Below are positions 6,899 to 14,841 of a stretch of DNA of 18,984 bases, in pieces. Source of the DNA: Anaerolineaceae bacterium UBA5838 (GTDB taxonomy: Bacteria > Chloroflexota > Anaerolineae > Anaerolineales > Anaerolineaceae). Made by a program: the position numbers and the translations under genes. The stretch lies in assembly GCA_002432795.1 (NCBI GenBank), contig DJGU01000044.1, forward strand, positions 15,500 to 34,483, given 5' to 3'. The notes under the pieces are model-generated. The model saw only the letters and a list, made by a program, of their open reading frames with translations. It made no database searches and was not told the origin of the DNA. The first letter of the stretch is position 1. Each line of letters begins with the position of its first letter.

Positions 6899-6922
6899 TA
6901 AATCATTTGTAAGATCTAACTC

Positions 6923-7117
6923 TTAGAATAAGCGGAGGTCCCGGGCTTTTTGGAGGGCTTCAAGCCGCATATGCACATCCAGCTTGAGATAAATGTTGCG
7001 AATATGGGTGCGAAGCGTGGAGGGCACGATCATCATCTCCCTGGCGATTTCCGGAACAGCCAGGTGTGAGTTCAGTAAGCGTAATACGTCCAATTCGCGC
7101 TCGCTCAATGGCTCCAC
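6923..7117 (-). pseudogene. LuxR/MalT-type HTH domain, 5'-truncated
   Basis: Codes for a clear LuxR-type helix-turn-helix: EPLSERELDVLRLL, then VPEIAREMMIVPSTLRTHIR and NIYLKL. This is the DNA-binding C terminus of large MalT-like regulators, which normally run to several hundred residues. The only possible start in frame is a GTG at 7117 with no Shine-Dalgarno sequence, and the frame is closed by TGA at 7157-7159. The frame does continue upstream of the GTG (GAAGAILVEPL), as if the gene body had been lost. I therefore read it as the tail of a deleted regulator. A free-standing HTH protein is possible but less likely. A terminator follows. Confidence 0.7.
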
Positions 7118-7284
7118 CAGGATGGCGCCAGCCGCACCGAGAGGAGCAGAGCTGGTTCATTAGCTGCCAGGCAGCAAACAAGCAGTACCAGGGCGCAAAC
7201 AAGGTTTAAAGCAACCAGTTTTGAGCTGTTTCTGCGATTGAGCCTTGATATTTCTTGGTTAACATCTTAGCCAAATCTTGTTTA

Positions 7285-7992
7285 CTAACTAACCCCCAGA
7301 TAGGCTTCGATGACCATGGGATTCTGCAGCACTTCCTGAGCGTCGCCCTCCAGCACAATCTTGCCAGTTTCCAAGACATAGGCTCGGTGAGCGATCACAA
7401 GCGCCATTTGGGCGTTCTGTTCAACCAAAATTACGCTGGTGCCCGAATTATTGATGCTCTGGATTGTATCGAAAATCTGCTCTACCAAAACGGGTGACAG
7501 ACCCATGGAAGGTTCATCCAATAGGAGAAGCTTGGGGCTGGCCATCAAACCGCGGGCAATCGCCAGCATCTGCTGTTCACCACCCGAAAGGGTGCCGCCC
7601 AGTTGTTTGGAACGTTTACCCAGAATGGGGAATTTGGCAAACATTTCCTCGACTTTATCAGCTATCAGTTTTTTGTCCGTGACGGTGAAGGCGCCCATTT
7701 CAAGGTTTTCCATCACGCTCATGGCGGCAAAGATCTTACGACCCTCGGGTACTTGCACAATGCCCTTGCGCACAATTTTTTGTGGCTCGAGATTGGTAAT
7801 ATCCTCGTCCAGGTATTCCACCTTCCCTTTAACAGCGGGCAGTAAACCGGAAATGGTGTTAAGCAAGGTGGATTTGCCCGCGCCATTCGCCCCGATTAGC
7901 GTAACGATCTCGCCTTCCTGCAAGTTAAAACTCACGCCTTGCAAAGCGTGTATCGCGCCATAATGGACATTAAGGTCAGTTACTTTTAGCAT
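7285..7992 (-). CDS. livF: branched-chain amino acid-type ABC transporter ATPase LivF
   Basis: A 235-residue cytoplasmic ATPase, one of the two motor subunits of a HAAT-family importer. It shows Walker A GANGAGKST (34-42), ABC signature LSGGEQQ, Walker B LLLLDEPSMGLSP and the LivF-type end EAYLGVS. I start it at ATG 7992 (MLKVTDLNVHYG), where the family begins; a longer frame upstream runs through the livG 3' end and is not used. The start overlaps livG by 17 bases, so translation is probably coupled. It is the last gene of the livJHMGF operon. No clear terminator is seen in the 160 bases after it. Confidence 0.94.
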   Translation of the reverse strand: MLKVTDLNVHYGAIHALQGVSFNLQEGEIVTLIGANGAGKSTLLNTISGLLPAVKGKVEYLDEDITNLEPQKIVRKGIVQVPEGRKIFAAMSVMENLEMGAFTVTDKKLIADKVEEMFAKFPILGKRSKQLGGTLSGGEQQMLAIARGLMASPKLLLLDEPSMGLSPVLVEQIFDTIQSINNSGTSVILVEQNAQMALVIAHRAYVLETGKIVLEGDAQEVLQNPMVIEAYLGVS

Positions 7993-8800
7993 TAGATAGC
8001 CTTTGTTTTTTGTATTTTTCAGAAAGAGCCGCTCCACCGGGCCCCAGGTAGGCTTCAATAACCCTGGGATTGGCCTGAATCTCAGCCGCGTTGCCTTCAG
8101 CGATTTTGGTGCCATAATCCAACACGCTGATCCGGTCCGAGATACCCATCACGACTTTCATGTCATGTTCGATCAGGATTATCGTAATTCCCAACTCATC
8201 CCGCAAGCGCTTAATGAAATGGGTCGCTTCAGCGGTTTCATTCATATTCATGCCGGCGGTGGGTTCATCCAACAAGAGCAGTTTCGGCTGGTTTGCCAAT
8301 GCCCGCCCAATCTCCAACCTTCGCTGGAGACCGTATGGCAAGTTCTTGGCAAGAAAATCGCCATAACCTTTCAAACCGACGTAATCCAACAGGCGCAGAG
8401 CCTCTTTGACTGATCCGCTTTCTTCCTTTTGGAAGCGCTTGGTATGGATTATGGCTTCAAACCAGTTAGTTTTCAAATTGGGGTGCAGACCGATCAAAAT
8501 GTTCTCAACCGCGGTCAGATTGCTGAAAAGACGGATATTTTGATAGGTACGCGAGATCCCCAACCAGGCAACCAGATTGGTCGAGAGACCTTGGATGGGG
8601 TCCCCATAAAACAAGACCTCACCTTTTTCAGGGAAATAAAAACCTGAAATACAGTTGAACAGCGTGGTCTTGCCTGCTCCGTTTGGACCAATGATGCTGT
8701 AGATGTACTTTTCGGGTACTTCAATGTCCACCTGGTTGACCGCGGTCAAACCTCCGAAGATCTTACTGACGTTCTTTACCTGAATGATTGGGTCAGTCAT
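7976..8800 (-). CDS. livG: branched-chain amino acid-type ABC transporter ATPase LivG
   Basis: A 274-residue ATPase partner of LivF. Walker A is GPNGAGKTT (38-46) and Walker B LLLLDEPTAGMN, with IEHDMKVVM as the H-loop. The signature reads LPYGLQRRLEIGRAL; the family usually has Q where this has L (YGQQRR), a mild change at the ATP-contacting motif. The C-terminal end EAYLGPGG is typical of LivG and is followed by a short basic tail. The start is firm: AAAGGAGGT lies 4 bases before ATG 8800, inside the livM 3' end, and the two genes overlap by 8 bases. Confidence 0.94.
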   Translation of the reverse strand: MTDPIIQVKNVSKIFGGLTAVNQVDIEVPEKYIYSIIGPNGAGKTTLFNCISGFYFPEKGEVLFYGDPIQGLSTNLVAWLGISRTYQNIRLFSNLTAVENILIGLHPNLKTNWFEAIIHTKRFQKEESGSVKEALRLLDYVGLKGYGDFLAKNLPYGLQRRLEIGRALANQPKLLLLDEPTAGMNMNETAEATHFIKRLRDELGITIILIEHDMKVVMGISDRISVLDYGTKIAEGNAAEIQANPRVIEAYLGPGGAALSEKYKKQRLSNAKSN

Positions 8801-10358
8801 TTAGACCTCCTTTTCCAGGCGCACCGTCCTCTTTAAGCTTATTGCCTTCATCTTTCTCAATGTTAGGCCGGGTAGCCGGCCACAATCCTTCAGGACGTGA
8901 AATCATCATGACCACCAACAAACCACCAAACACCAACAAGCGGTAGTTTTCTATTTCTCTGAGAATTTCAGGAAGTCCTTTTAGGGTAAAGGCTCCCAAA
9001 ATGATGCCAGGAATACTATTGACGCCACCAACGATCAGAATGCTTAGGATGTTCATAGAAACCATCAACTGATGGTCGTTTGGACCAGTAAACTGGTTAC
9101 GAGCTGCAAAAATACCGCCGGCAAGACCAGCAAAGGCAGCTCCTAAGCACAATGCCAGCAATTTATTCGTCATTATGTTGACACCCGTCGCCTGAGCAAC
9201 TTTGGTGTCTTCTTTGACTGCCAACCACGCTCGCCCGGTCCTGGATCTTTCAAGTCGTTTATAGATAAAAATTGATAGAACCATCACGACCAAAATGATA
9301 TAGGTATAGTCAATATCACTGGAAAATGACTGTCCAAAAAGGGTTGGTCCCCTAATGTCCTGGATCCCACGCGGGCCTCCAGTGAACGAGGTTAAGAGGT
9401 CAGATTTCAAAAGGATGCGAATAATTTCGCCAAATCCGAGCGTCACGATGGCGAGGTAATCGCCGCGCATGCCCATGACTGGCAAGCCCAAAAGAACTGC
9501 CGCCACCACCGCCATGAGTATACCAATCAGGAGAGAAGGCCAAAATCCCAGCATGATTCCATGCGGTAATGGCGCGTTTAGTAAAGCCACGCTGTAGGCA
9601 CCCATTGCAAAAAAAGCTGCAAAACCAAGCATTAGCTGACCAGACAGACCTACAATGATATTCAGTCCAATTCCCAGGATGACGTATAAACCAACCAGAC
9701 CTACAACATAATTGTTGTAAGAACCCCATATGCGAGGTAGGAAAAATGCCAAAAGGCCAATCAGCAGGAAAAGCAAAAACTTTCCGTACTTTTTAACCCA
9801 ATTTGGTGTATTTGCCTGAGCTTTCGCCTGCAAACCCTGGTAGCCGGATTTTACACCCTTAAAAAAGCGCGAGGCTGACTCAGATTTGAGCAAGATCTTC
9901 ATCAGACTTCCCAGTAGACTCGCAACAGTAAACAGACCCAAGTGTAAGAGTGGGCTGATCGCTCCCTGATCAAAAAGAAAGAGCCGGATACTTTCGGGGG
10001 CAAGCGCAGCCAGATACTTGCGGACATCCGTGCCAGTTACAATCAGTTGATTTAATATCAAGTCGAATAATCCAAGCACAACACCCAAAGTTAACCCGGC
10101 AACGAGGGCTTGGAAAAGCTTAGTGGTTGGTTTTGCGTCGTCGGACGAGGTGGACCATCCCACAAACATACCAAAAAGAATTAGGAACAAAACCATAAAA
10201 CCCACATCAGGTAAGCTCCCACGGATAACATTCGCACCAAACAACTTGCTTAACATGGTCGCTACCATGACATCAAGATCGATCAGCACAAATATGATCA
10301 TCACGATTCCGAAGGTGAGGCCTCTTTTCAAACTGGGACTAACAAGCTTCTTATTCAT
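8793..10358 (-). CDS. livM: branched-chain amino acid-type ABC permease LivM, N-terminally extended
   Basis: A 521-residue inner-membrane permease; many LivM proteins have about 300-430 residues. From about residue 195 the LivM core is evident: a run of membrane segments with GLNIIVGLSGQLMLGFAAFF, MRGDYLAIVTLGFGEIIRI (the EAA-like loop for the ATPases) and NILSILIVGGVNSIPG. The first 190 residues add about four hydrophobic segments (roughly 13-35, 48-66, 85-110, 135-157) and a polar linker with KSGYQGLQAKAQANTP. The end is a charged cytoplasmic tail. The start codon overlaps the livH stop (ATGA), with GGAGG upstream. The core is sure; the role of the extension is unknown. Confidence 0.92.
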   Translation of the reverse strand: MNKKLVSPSLKRGLTFGIVMIIFVLIDLDVMVATMLSKLFGANVIRGSLPDVGFMVLFLILFGMFVGWSTSSDDAKPTTKLFQALVAGLTLGVVLGLFDLILNQLIVTGTDVRKYLAALAPESIRLFLFDQGAISPLLHLGLFTVASLLGSLMKILLKSESASRFFKGVKSGYQGLQAKAQANTPNWVKKYGKFLLFLLIGLLAFFLPRIWGSYNNYVVGLVGLYVILGIGLNIIVGLSGQLMLGFAAFFAMGAYSVALLNAPLPHGIMLGFWPSLLIGILMAVVAAVLLGLPVMGMRGDYLAIVTLGFGEIIRILLKSDLLTSFTGGPRGIQDIRGPTLFGQSFSSDIDYTYIILVVMVLSIFIYKRLERSRTGRAWLAVKEDTKVAQATGVNIMTNKLLALCLGAAFAGLAGGIFAARNQFTGPNDHQLMVSMNILSILIVGGVNSIPGIILGAFTLKGLPEILREIENYRLLVFGGLLVVMMISRPEGLWPATRPNIEKDEGNKLKEDGAPGKGGLND

Positions 10359-11464
10359 ACCTTTTCCTCCGAGAGAACTTCACCCAAAATACCGGAAGGT
10401 CTGAAAATGAGAATGATGATCAGGATTACAAAAGCCAAAACATCTTTTAGTTGATAGCTAATACCCAGAGCGGTAGGACCAATAGATTCGATCATTCCCA
10501 GCAGCATACCGCCGAGCATAGCGCCGGGAATATTACCAATGCCTCCCAAGACTGCTGATGTAAAAGCTTTGATGCCAGGCAGAAAACCCACGTAATAGTA
10601 GACCAAGCCGTTGTGGAGTCCCCACATAACCCCAGCCGCGCCAGCCAGCATACCGCTGATAATGAAGGTCTGACTAATTACACCATTGACATCAATACCC
10701 ATCAACGCGGCGGTTGATTTGTCAGCCGCAACCGCGCGCATGGACTTGCCAAGCTTTGATTTTCTCACCATGGTGTATAAAGCAAACATCAGGATAATGG
10801 ATAAACTGAAGGTGAGAACTCCGGTATAGGGAATGGTCAACCGCGCCCCTGCCACAGTGATAGCCCAACCTTGACCACGGGCAATCAGATCCGGGTTCTT
10901 GTAATCACGAACCAACGGACTGAATAAGAGTTGGGCCAGGTTTTGCAGAAATATTGAGGCACCAATTGCACTGATCAATGGGATCAATCTGGGAGCTTTT
11001 CGCAAAGGGCGATAGGCGATTTTTTCTAGCAGGAACCCGGAAGTTGCTGCCACAGTCATGCCAACAATAAAAGCCAGCAAAATCGACAGGAAGGGTTGGG
11101 CATTTGACAGACTGGTTATCTCACCTGTGGACGAAGTAAATCTAATCGCATTGGTTGCTTCAAATACAAAGTATCCAGCAAACGTGCCGATCATCATCAC
11201 TTCGCCGTGAGCAAAGTTGATCATCCTGAGGATTCCATAGACGAGGGTGTAGCCGATGGCAATCAGAGAATAAACGCCGCCAATGACCAGGCCAGAGATC
11301 AGCAAACGAACCCATATATCTGGTGTGTATTCATTCTGAACGATAATAACTGTGTATAAACGCCAAAAGAAATAAGAAAGAACGATAAGACCAAATATCC
11401 AGCGAACAAGTTTCGGAAGTTTGCTGCGCTTGTAGCGTCGCGGCGGTCGAATTTCATTTTCCAT
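10355..11464 (-). CDS. livH: branched-chain amino acid-type ABC permease LivH
   Basis: A 369-residue inner-membrane permease partner of LivM, longer than the usual 290-310. A basic start (RPPRRYKRSKLPK) and an extra hydrophobic segment (about 20-43) precede the LivH core, which begins near residue 55 with LISGLVIGGVYSLIAIGYTL and GILRMINFAHGEVMMIG, the hallmark of LivH. Later come AYRPLRKAPRLIPLISAIGA, RAVAADKSTAALMGIDV (the ATPase-contact loop) and SAVLGGIGNIPGAMLGG. AGGAGG stands 6 bases before ATG 11464. It overlaps livM by 4 bases and follows livJ after an 84-base gap with a strong hairpin. Confidence 0.94.
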   Translation of the reverse strand: MENEIRPPRRYKRSKLPKLVRWIFGLIVLSYFFWRLYTVIIVQNEYTPDIWVRLLISGLVIGGVYSLIAIGYTLVYGILRMINFAHGEVMMIGTFAGYFVFEATNAIRFTSSTGEITSLSNAQPFLSILLAFIVGMTVAATSGFLLEKIAYRPLRKAPRLIPLISAIGASIFLQNLAQLLFSPLVRDYKNPDLIARGQGWAITVAGARLTIPYTGVLTFSLSIILMFALYTMVRKSKLGKSMRAVAADKSTAALMGIDVNGVISQTFIISGMLAGAAGVMWGLHNGLVYYYVGFLPGIKAFTSAVLGGIGNIPGAMLGGMLLGMIESIGPTALGISYQLKDVLAFVILIIILIFRPSGILGEVLSEEKV

Positions 11465-11501
11465 AATATCCTCCTCAGCGGAGTAAGTTAAAAATCAATA
11501 G

Positions 11502-11526
11502 GCAGGGAAGGGAATTCCTTCCCTGC
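11502..11526 (-). terminator. intercistronic hairpin between livJ and livH
   Basis: GCAGGGAAGG (11502-11511) and CCTTCCCTGC (11517-11526) are perfect complements around five bases. On the - strand the T-run comes only some bases later (GATTTTT). Such a hairpin after the binding-protein gene commonly leaves more binding protein than permease, through partial termination or by protecting the upstream mRNA. Confidence 0.6.
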
Positions 11527-11548
11527 ATTTATCGACTATTAATCAGAC

Positions 11549-12784
11549 TTAGTTAACCGGAACAAACGTACCGTTTTTCACTATGTGGAACTGTGGACCT
11601 TGAATGTTGCAATCTCCGACTGGAGCGCAGGTGTAAGTACCACTGATGCCAGTCCAGTTGTTCAGACCACGCACCGCGTCGACCAGAGCACCGCGGGGAA
11701 TATAGAGTGCGCCATCAGCACCAAGAACTGCCACATCACCGACTTTTTCGATTAAGGCGGTGGTGCAGTCGTAGCTGTTCCAGGTGAATGGTGAAAGTTC
11801 GCCTGGACCAACACCGTAAGCAGCCTTGTAAGCTTCATCAAAGGCTGTCTTCTCGGGGGTCTGGGGTGGCGTTCGAGGTGTGGCATGGTAGGAGCCTTCA
11901 CCATTGGCGCCAGCCCGGTTCAGGAAATCGGTGCCAAACGTGCCATCGCATCCGAAGAAGACTGCGTTCTCGAGACCAGTGGTTTTCATCTGGTTTGCCA
12001 AAACACCAGCATCCTGGGTGTAACCGCCGAAATAGATCAATTCGGGTGACTTAGCGGCAATCGTAGTTAGCACGGGGGTATAGTCAGCTTCTTTCGAAGT
12101 GATGCCCACAAATTCAACTACTTCCCCACCAAGGGCTTCGAATTCTACCTTTACAATCTCAGCCAAACCCTTGCCATAATCCTCACCGTCATGCATGACC
12201 GCGATCTTTCGGAAACCAAGTTCCTCGTAGATGAACGTGGCTGCGGCTTTTCCCTGGGCAGCATCGGTGAAGGGCACGCGATTAAATACAGCCGAACCTT
12301 TTTGGGTCAAAGTGGGGTTGGTGGCTGAAGGGGAAAGCATCGGAATGCCTTTGGCTTCATAGATTGGCATGGCTGCCGCGGTCGCGCCTGAGAAAAGATG
12401 ACCGGCAACGCCAACCAAAGTTTGATCCGCGACAAACTTGTTCGCAACTGCGGCTCCGCCTTCGGCGGCACCTTGATCGTCCTCTGCAACTAATTCAAAT
12501 GAAAAACCATGTAGAGGTTCAGCATCAGCAACTGCAATTTTTCCAGCTTGTTCAGCGTCGATGCCAAACGAGGCATCACCGCCGGTCATCGGAGAACCCA
12601 TACCGATCTTGATCGTTTGACCAGGCTCGATCTTGGCACATCCGTATCGATCCGCAGAACACACTGTTGGAATATTTGCATCCACAACCTCTGCGGGTGC
12701 CGGTGTATCTACTGCAGCCGGAGCGCAAGCTGACAGTAAGAGAACGGCAACTATTACAACTATCAATCCTTTGAAATTCTTCAT
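11549..12784 (-). CDS. livJ: branched-chain amino acid-type ABC substrate-binding lipoprotein
   Basis: A 411-residue type I periplasmic-binding-fold protein (Peripla_BP_6/LivJ family) tethered to the outer face of the membrane. The signal peptide MKNFKGLIVVIVAVLLLSAC ends in a lipobox with the lipidated Cys at position 20, followed by a Pro/Ala-rich linker. The fold starts at IKIGMGSPMTGGDASFG and continues with AEDDQGAAEGG, GVAGHLFSGATAAAMPIYEA and MLSPSATNPTLT, a ligand-site region typical of the family. Four late cysteines (CDGT, YDCTTA, TCAPVGDC) could form disulfides. AGGAG precedes the start by 7 bases. The ligand could be Leu/Ile/Val, other amino acids or amides; sequence alone does not decide. 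Confidence 0.93.
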   Translation of the reverse strand: MKNFKGLIVVIVAVLLLSACAPAAVDTPAPAEVVDANIPTVCSADRYGCAKIEPGQTIKIGMGSPMTGGDASFGIDAEQAGKIAVADAEPLHGFSFELVAEDDQGAAEGGAAVANKFVADQTLVGVAGHLFSGATAAAMPIYEAKGIPMLSPSATNPTLTQKGSAVFNRVPFTDAAQGKAAATFIYEELGFRKIAVMHDGEDYGKGLAEIVKVEFEALGGEVVEFVGITSKEADYTPVLTTIAAKSPELIYFGGYTQDAGVLANQMKTTGLENAVFFGCDGTFGTDFLNRAGANGEGSYHATPRTPPQTPEKTAFDEAYKAAYGVGPGELSPFTWNSYDCTTALIEKVGDVAVLGADGALYIPRGALVDAVRGLNNWTGISGTYTCAPVGDCNIQGPQFHIVKNGTFVPVN

Positions 12785-13188
12785 TTTTCTTCTCCTATCA
12801 CTATGATCCTTGACCTGTTTTATGTGGCTATTAATTCAAACTATAAGAGTACAACAGAAAACGCAAAATTTTATCGTAGTAACAGAAAACAACTTTTTAA
12901 AAACGATCACAAAACAAATGGGACACCCCCTGTCACCGATTCCAAACGAATGAACAAAGGAAATGTTGATTTATCAGACATTATACTATTAATCAGTAGA
13001 TTAAGTAGATTTTGTCAAATTTTTGGTGCTAGTCAGGCAAACAAAAAATTGTACGGGGGTTAGGTTTTAAGACTGCTGGAAAACAGCATTATTGGCGTCT
13101 AACTTTATACAAAGATTGTATAGACAGCGATTTTTGGATAGTATTACTCAAAAATTGACAACTTAGAAGTTGTATTTTAGAGGTCAAG
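12785..13188. other. divergent control region between livJ and msrAB
   Basis: AT-rich, with no gene that I can support. On the - strand TATAAT (12985-12980) may be the liv -10 box, without a good -35 at normal distance; a separate TTGACA (13018-13013) lies 27 bases from it. A dyad GACA-CCCCC-TGTC (12922-12934) lies in the presumed liv leader. Toward msrAB, the dyad at 13106-13122 and a TTGACA (13155-13160) are seen. Confidence 0.45.
13106..13122. promoter_or_regulatory. operator-like dyad upstream of msrAB
   Basis: TATACAA (13106-13112), AGA, TTGTATA (13116-13122): a perfect 7-bp inverted repeat about 70 bases before the msrAB start. TTGTAT (13116-13121) and TAGTAT 17 bases later (13139-13144) could be the -35 and -10 boxes, so a bound protein would cover the promoter. 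The TTGTATA core also occurs at the promoter of the CarH-like gene at 17550. Confidence 0.5.
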
Positions 13189-14310
13189 ATGAAGAAAATA
13201 TTTGCAATGATAGTGCTTGGTGCCTTGGTAGCAACAGCTTGTAATGCAGTGGTTAATACGGAGCAAACAATGTTGACCCAACAAAATAACTCGCAAACGG
13301 AGGTAATTGAACCAATGACAGCAACTGCAATTGATAATACCTATTCCAAGCAGGAAGGCGTGGAAGTCATCTACTTTGCCGGCGGTTGTTTTTGGGGGAT
13401 CGAAAAGCTGATGCAGGCAATTCCAGGCGTAGTGGAAGCAACCAGTGGATACGCCAATGGGCTTGCGGAAATCGTGCCAAGCTATGAGCAGGTTATCAAA
13501 GGGGACACCGGCTATCGTGAAACAGTCCGGGTTGAATACCAACCGGATAAAGTCAGCCTGGATGCCCTGATTTTTGCTTACTATCACGTCATTGACCCAA
13601 CAGTGGCAAACGCCCAGGGCAATGACGTTGGCACCCAGTATCAAACAGGCATCTATTACACCAGCGATGAAGCCAAAAACACGGTTGAACGCATTACTGC
13701 CATCGTGAAGGAACGCTTTGCGAATTTTGTTGTGGAAATCGAGCCGCTGGAACGCTTCTATGACGCCGAAGAATATCACCAGGATTACCTGGTAAAGAAT
13801 CCCATGGGCTATTGCCACATTCCCAGGGATGAAATATCTGGTGTCACAAACATCATTGTTGACCCTGGCAACTACCCACGCCCAACAGACGAGATGATCA
13901 AGGCTTTGCTTACTGATCTGCAATACAACGTGACCCAGAATGCAGGCACTGAAGCGGCATTCAAAAATGAATATTGGGATAATCACGAGCGCGGTCTTTA
14001 TGTGGATATTGTCACTGGCGAGCCCCTATTTTCATCCAGCGATAAGTTCGACAGCGGCACGGGCTGGCCGAGTTTCTCGAAGGGGATCGACGAAAACACC
14101 TTTGTTTATATAGTCGATGAATCTTTTGGTATGGCTCGTACCGAAGTCCGCAGCCGCACCGGCAACACGCATTTGGGGCATGTTTTTTATAACGAGGGCT
14201 TGTCACCAACCGGAACCCGCTATTGCATCAACAGCGCCGCCCTGAGATTCATCCCCTACGAGCAGATGGAAGCTGAAGGATATGGCTACCTGATGGACTA
14301 TGTGGACTGA
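13189..14310 (+). CDS. msrAB: lipoprotein methionine sulfoxide reductase, MsrA-MsrB fusion
   Basis: A 373-residue two-domain repair enzyme that reduces both S- (MsrA) and R- (MsrB) methionine sulfoxide. An N-terminal lipoprotein signal ends in VATAC (lipidated Cys 18), so it works outside the membrane; residues 20-57 are a flexible linker. MsrA spans about 58-215, with catalytic C67 in GGCFWG and a likely resolving C209 in MGYCHI. MsrB spans about 230-367, with [21 protein letters not shown] and the catalytic Cys near 346 in [11 protein letters not shown]. The zinc-binding CxxC pairs of many MsrB proteins are absent, so it is the zinc-free type. An external electron donor (a thioredoxin-like protein) would be needed and is not encoded nearby. 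The upstream TTGTATA dyad is a candidate control site. Confidence 0.95.
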   Translation: MKKIFAMIVLGALVATACNAVVNTEQTMLTQQNNSQTEVIEPMTATAIDNTYSKQEGVEVIYFAGGCFWGIEKLMQAIPGVVEATSGYANGLAEIVPSYEQVIKGDTGYRETVRVEYQPDKVSLDALIFAYYHVIDPTVANAQGNDVGTQYQTGIYYTSDEAKNTVERITAIVKERFANFVVEIEPLERFYDAEEYHQDYLVKNPMGYCHIPRDEISGVTNIIVDPGNYPRPTDEMIKALLTDLQYNVTQNAGTEAAFKNEYWDNHERGLYVDIVTGEPLFSSSDKFDSGTGWPSFSKGIDENTFVYIVDESFGMARTEVRSRTGNTHLGHVFYNEGLSPTGTRYCINSAALRFIPYEQMEAEGYGYLMDYVD

Positions 14311-14369
14311 AGCTGGCGAGCGCCGTGTAACGGACGTGAGACTGATGAGTGTCCCCTTAATAATTGCCT

Positions 14370-14529
14370 TGCGATAATCACGGGTAGGGGCGAAGCATCC
14401 CAAACTAGCGCAGCAGAATTTGCAGGACATTATTTTTAGGAAGCTTCGCCCCTACAACCAAACCGCATTCTGAGATTGATGGATGCATTCGGTAAAACAC
14501 TGCGCACGGTGAATACACCCTGCGCGATC
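14370..14529. repeat. direct repeat copy 1 with GTAGGGGCGAAGC hairpin
   Basis: GTAGGGGCGAAGC (14384-14396) is the exact inverse of 14443-14455, giving a 13-bp stem with a 46-base loop. The flanking bases (TGCGAT-ATCACGG before; CCGCATTCTGA...GCGCGATC after) also recur in copy 2, so the repeated unit is about 160 bases. The hairpin resembles interspersed repeats I recall from Chloroflexota genomes. Confidence 0.8.
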
Positions 14530-14624
14530 GTGTTGGGCTTCCCCTAGGAGCTGTTTGCGTGCCGGAGGCCAGGTTGGTGAGGGTCTTCTGTTCTTATATT
14601 GTTTAACGAGTATGCAACCTTCCC

Positions 14625-14784
14625 TGCGATGATCACGGGTAGGGGCGAAGCATTCCAAACTAGCACAGTAGAATTTGCAAAACAATATTTTTAGGACGCT
14701 TCGCCCCTACAACGAAACCGCATTCTGATAAAGATGGATGCCTCCGGTCAAACCCCGCGCACGGTACGTACACATGCGCGATCA
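14625..14784. repeat. direct repeat copy 2 with GTAGGGGCGAAGC hairpin
   Basis: Same unit as at 14370, shifted by about 255 bases, with the arms at 14639-14651 and 14698-14710 unchanged while the loop and flanks differ at scattered positions. Arm conservation with loop drift suggests the hairpin matters or that the arms are kept by repair. Confidence 0.8.
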
Positions 14785-14841
14785 GAAAGATGTTAAGTCT
14801 TCAACCTCATTCCGGGCGGAACCAGCCAATAACCTCCCGAA

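Larger units (their letters stand above)
14311..14841. other. gene-free gap with two direct repeats between msrAB and GH9
   Basis: No gene is supported. The gap lies between convergent genes and is mostly two copies of one repeat (14370-14529 and 14625-14784). Short - strand frames here share the start MSCKF/MFCKF only because the repeats do. Confidence 0.7.

Noticed and set aside
7993..8115. Upstream extension of livF to a 276-residue protein.
   Set aside because: The extra residues lie antisense-free but out of frame within the livG 3' end, lack family similarity, and MLKVTDLNVHYG is the normal LivF start.
12803..13063. An 86-codon + strand frame in the livJ-msrAB gap.
   Set aside because: AT-rich, no ribosome binding site, and it covers the divergent promoter region.
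13177..13986. A long 269-codon frame antisense to msrAB.
   Set aside because: msrAB carries all catalytic motifs; the antisense frame is a codon-usage shadow rich in Cys/His without recognisable domains.
14203..14685. Two - strand frames with similar starts (MSCKFCCASLGCF and MFCKFYCASLECF).
   Set aside because: Their likeness comes only from the repeated DNA at 14370 and 14625; no ribosome binding sites or protein features.
14370..14784. Possible CRISPR array.
   Set aside because: Only two long units about 255 bases apart, each with an internal hairpin; no short regular repeats or cas genes.
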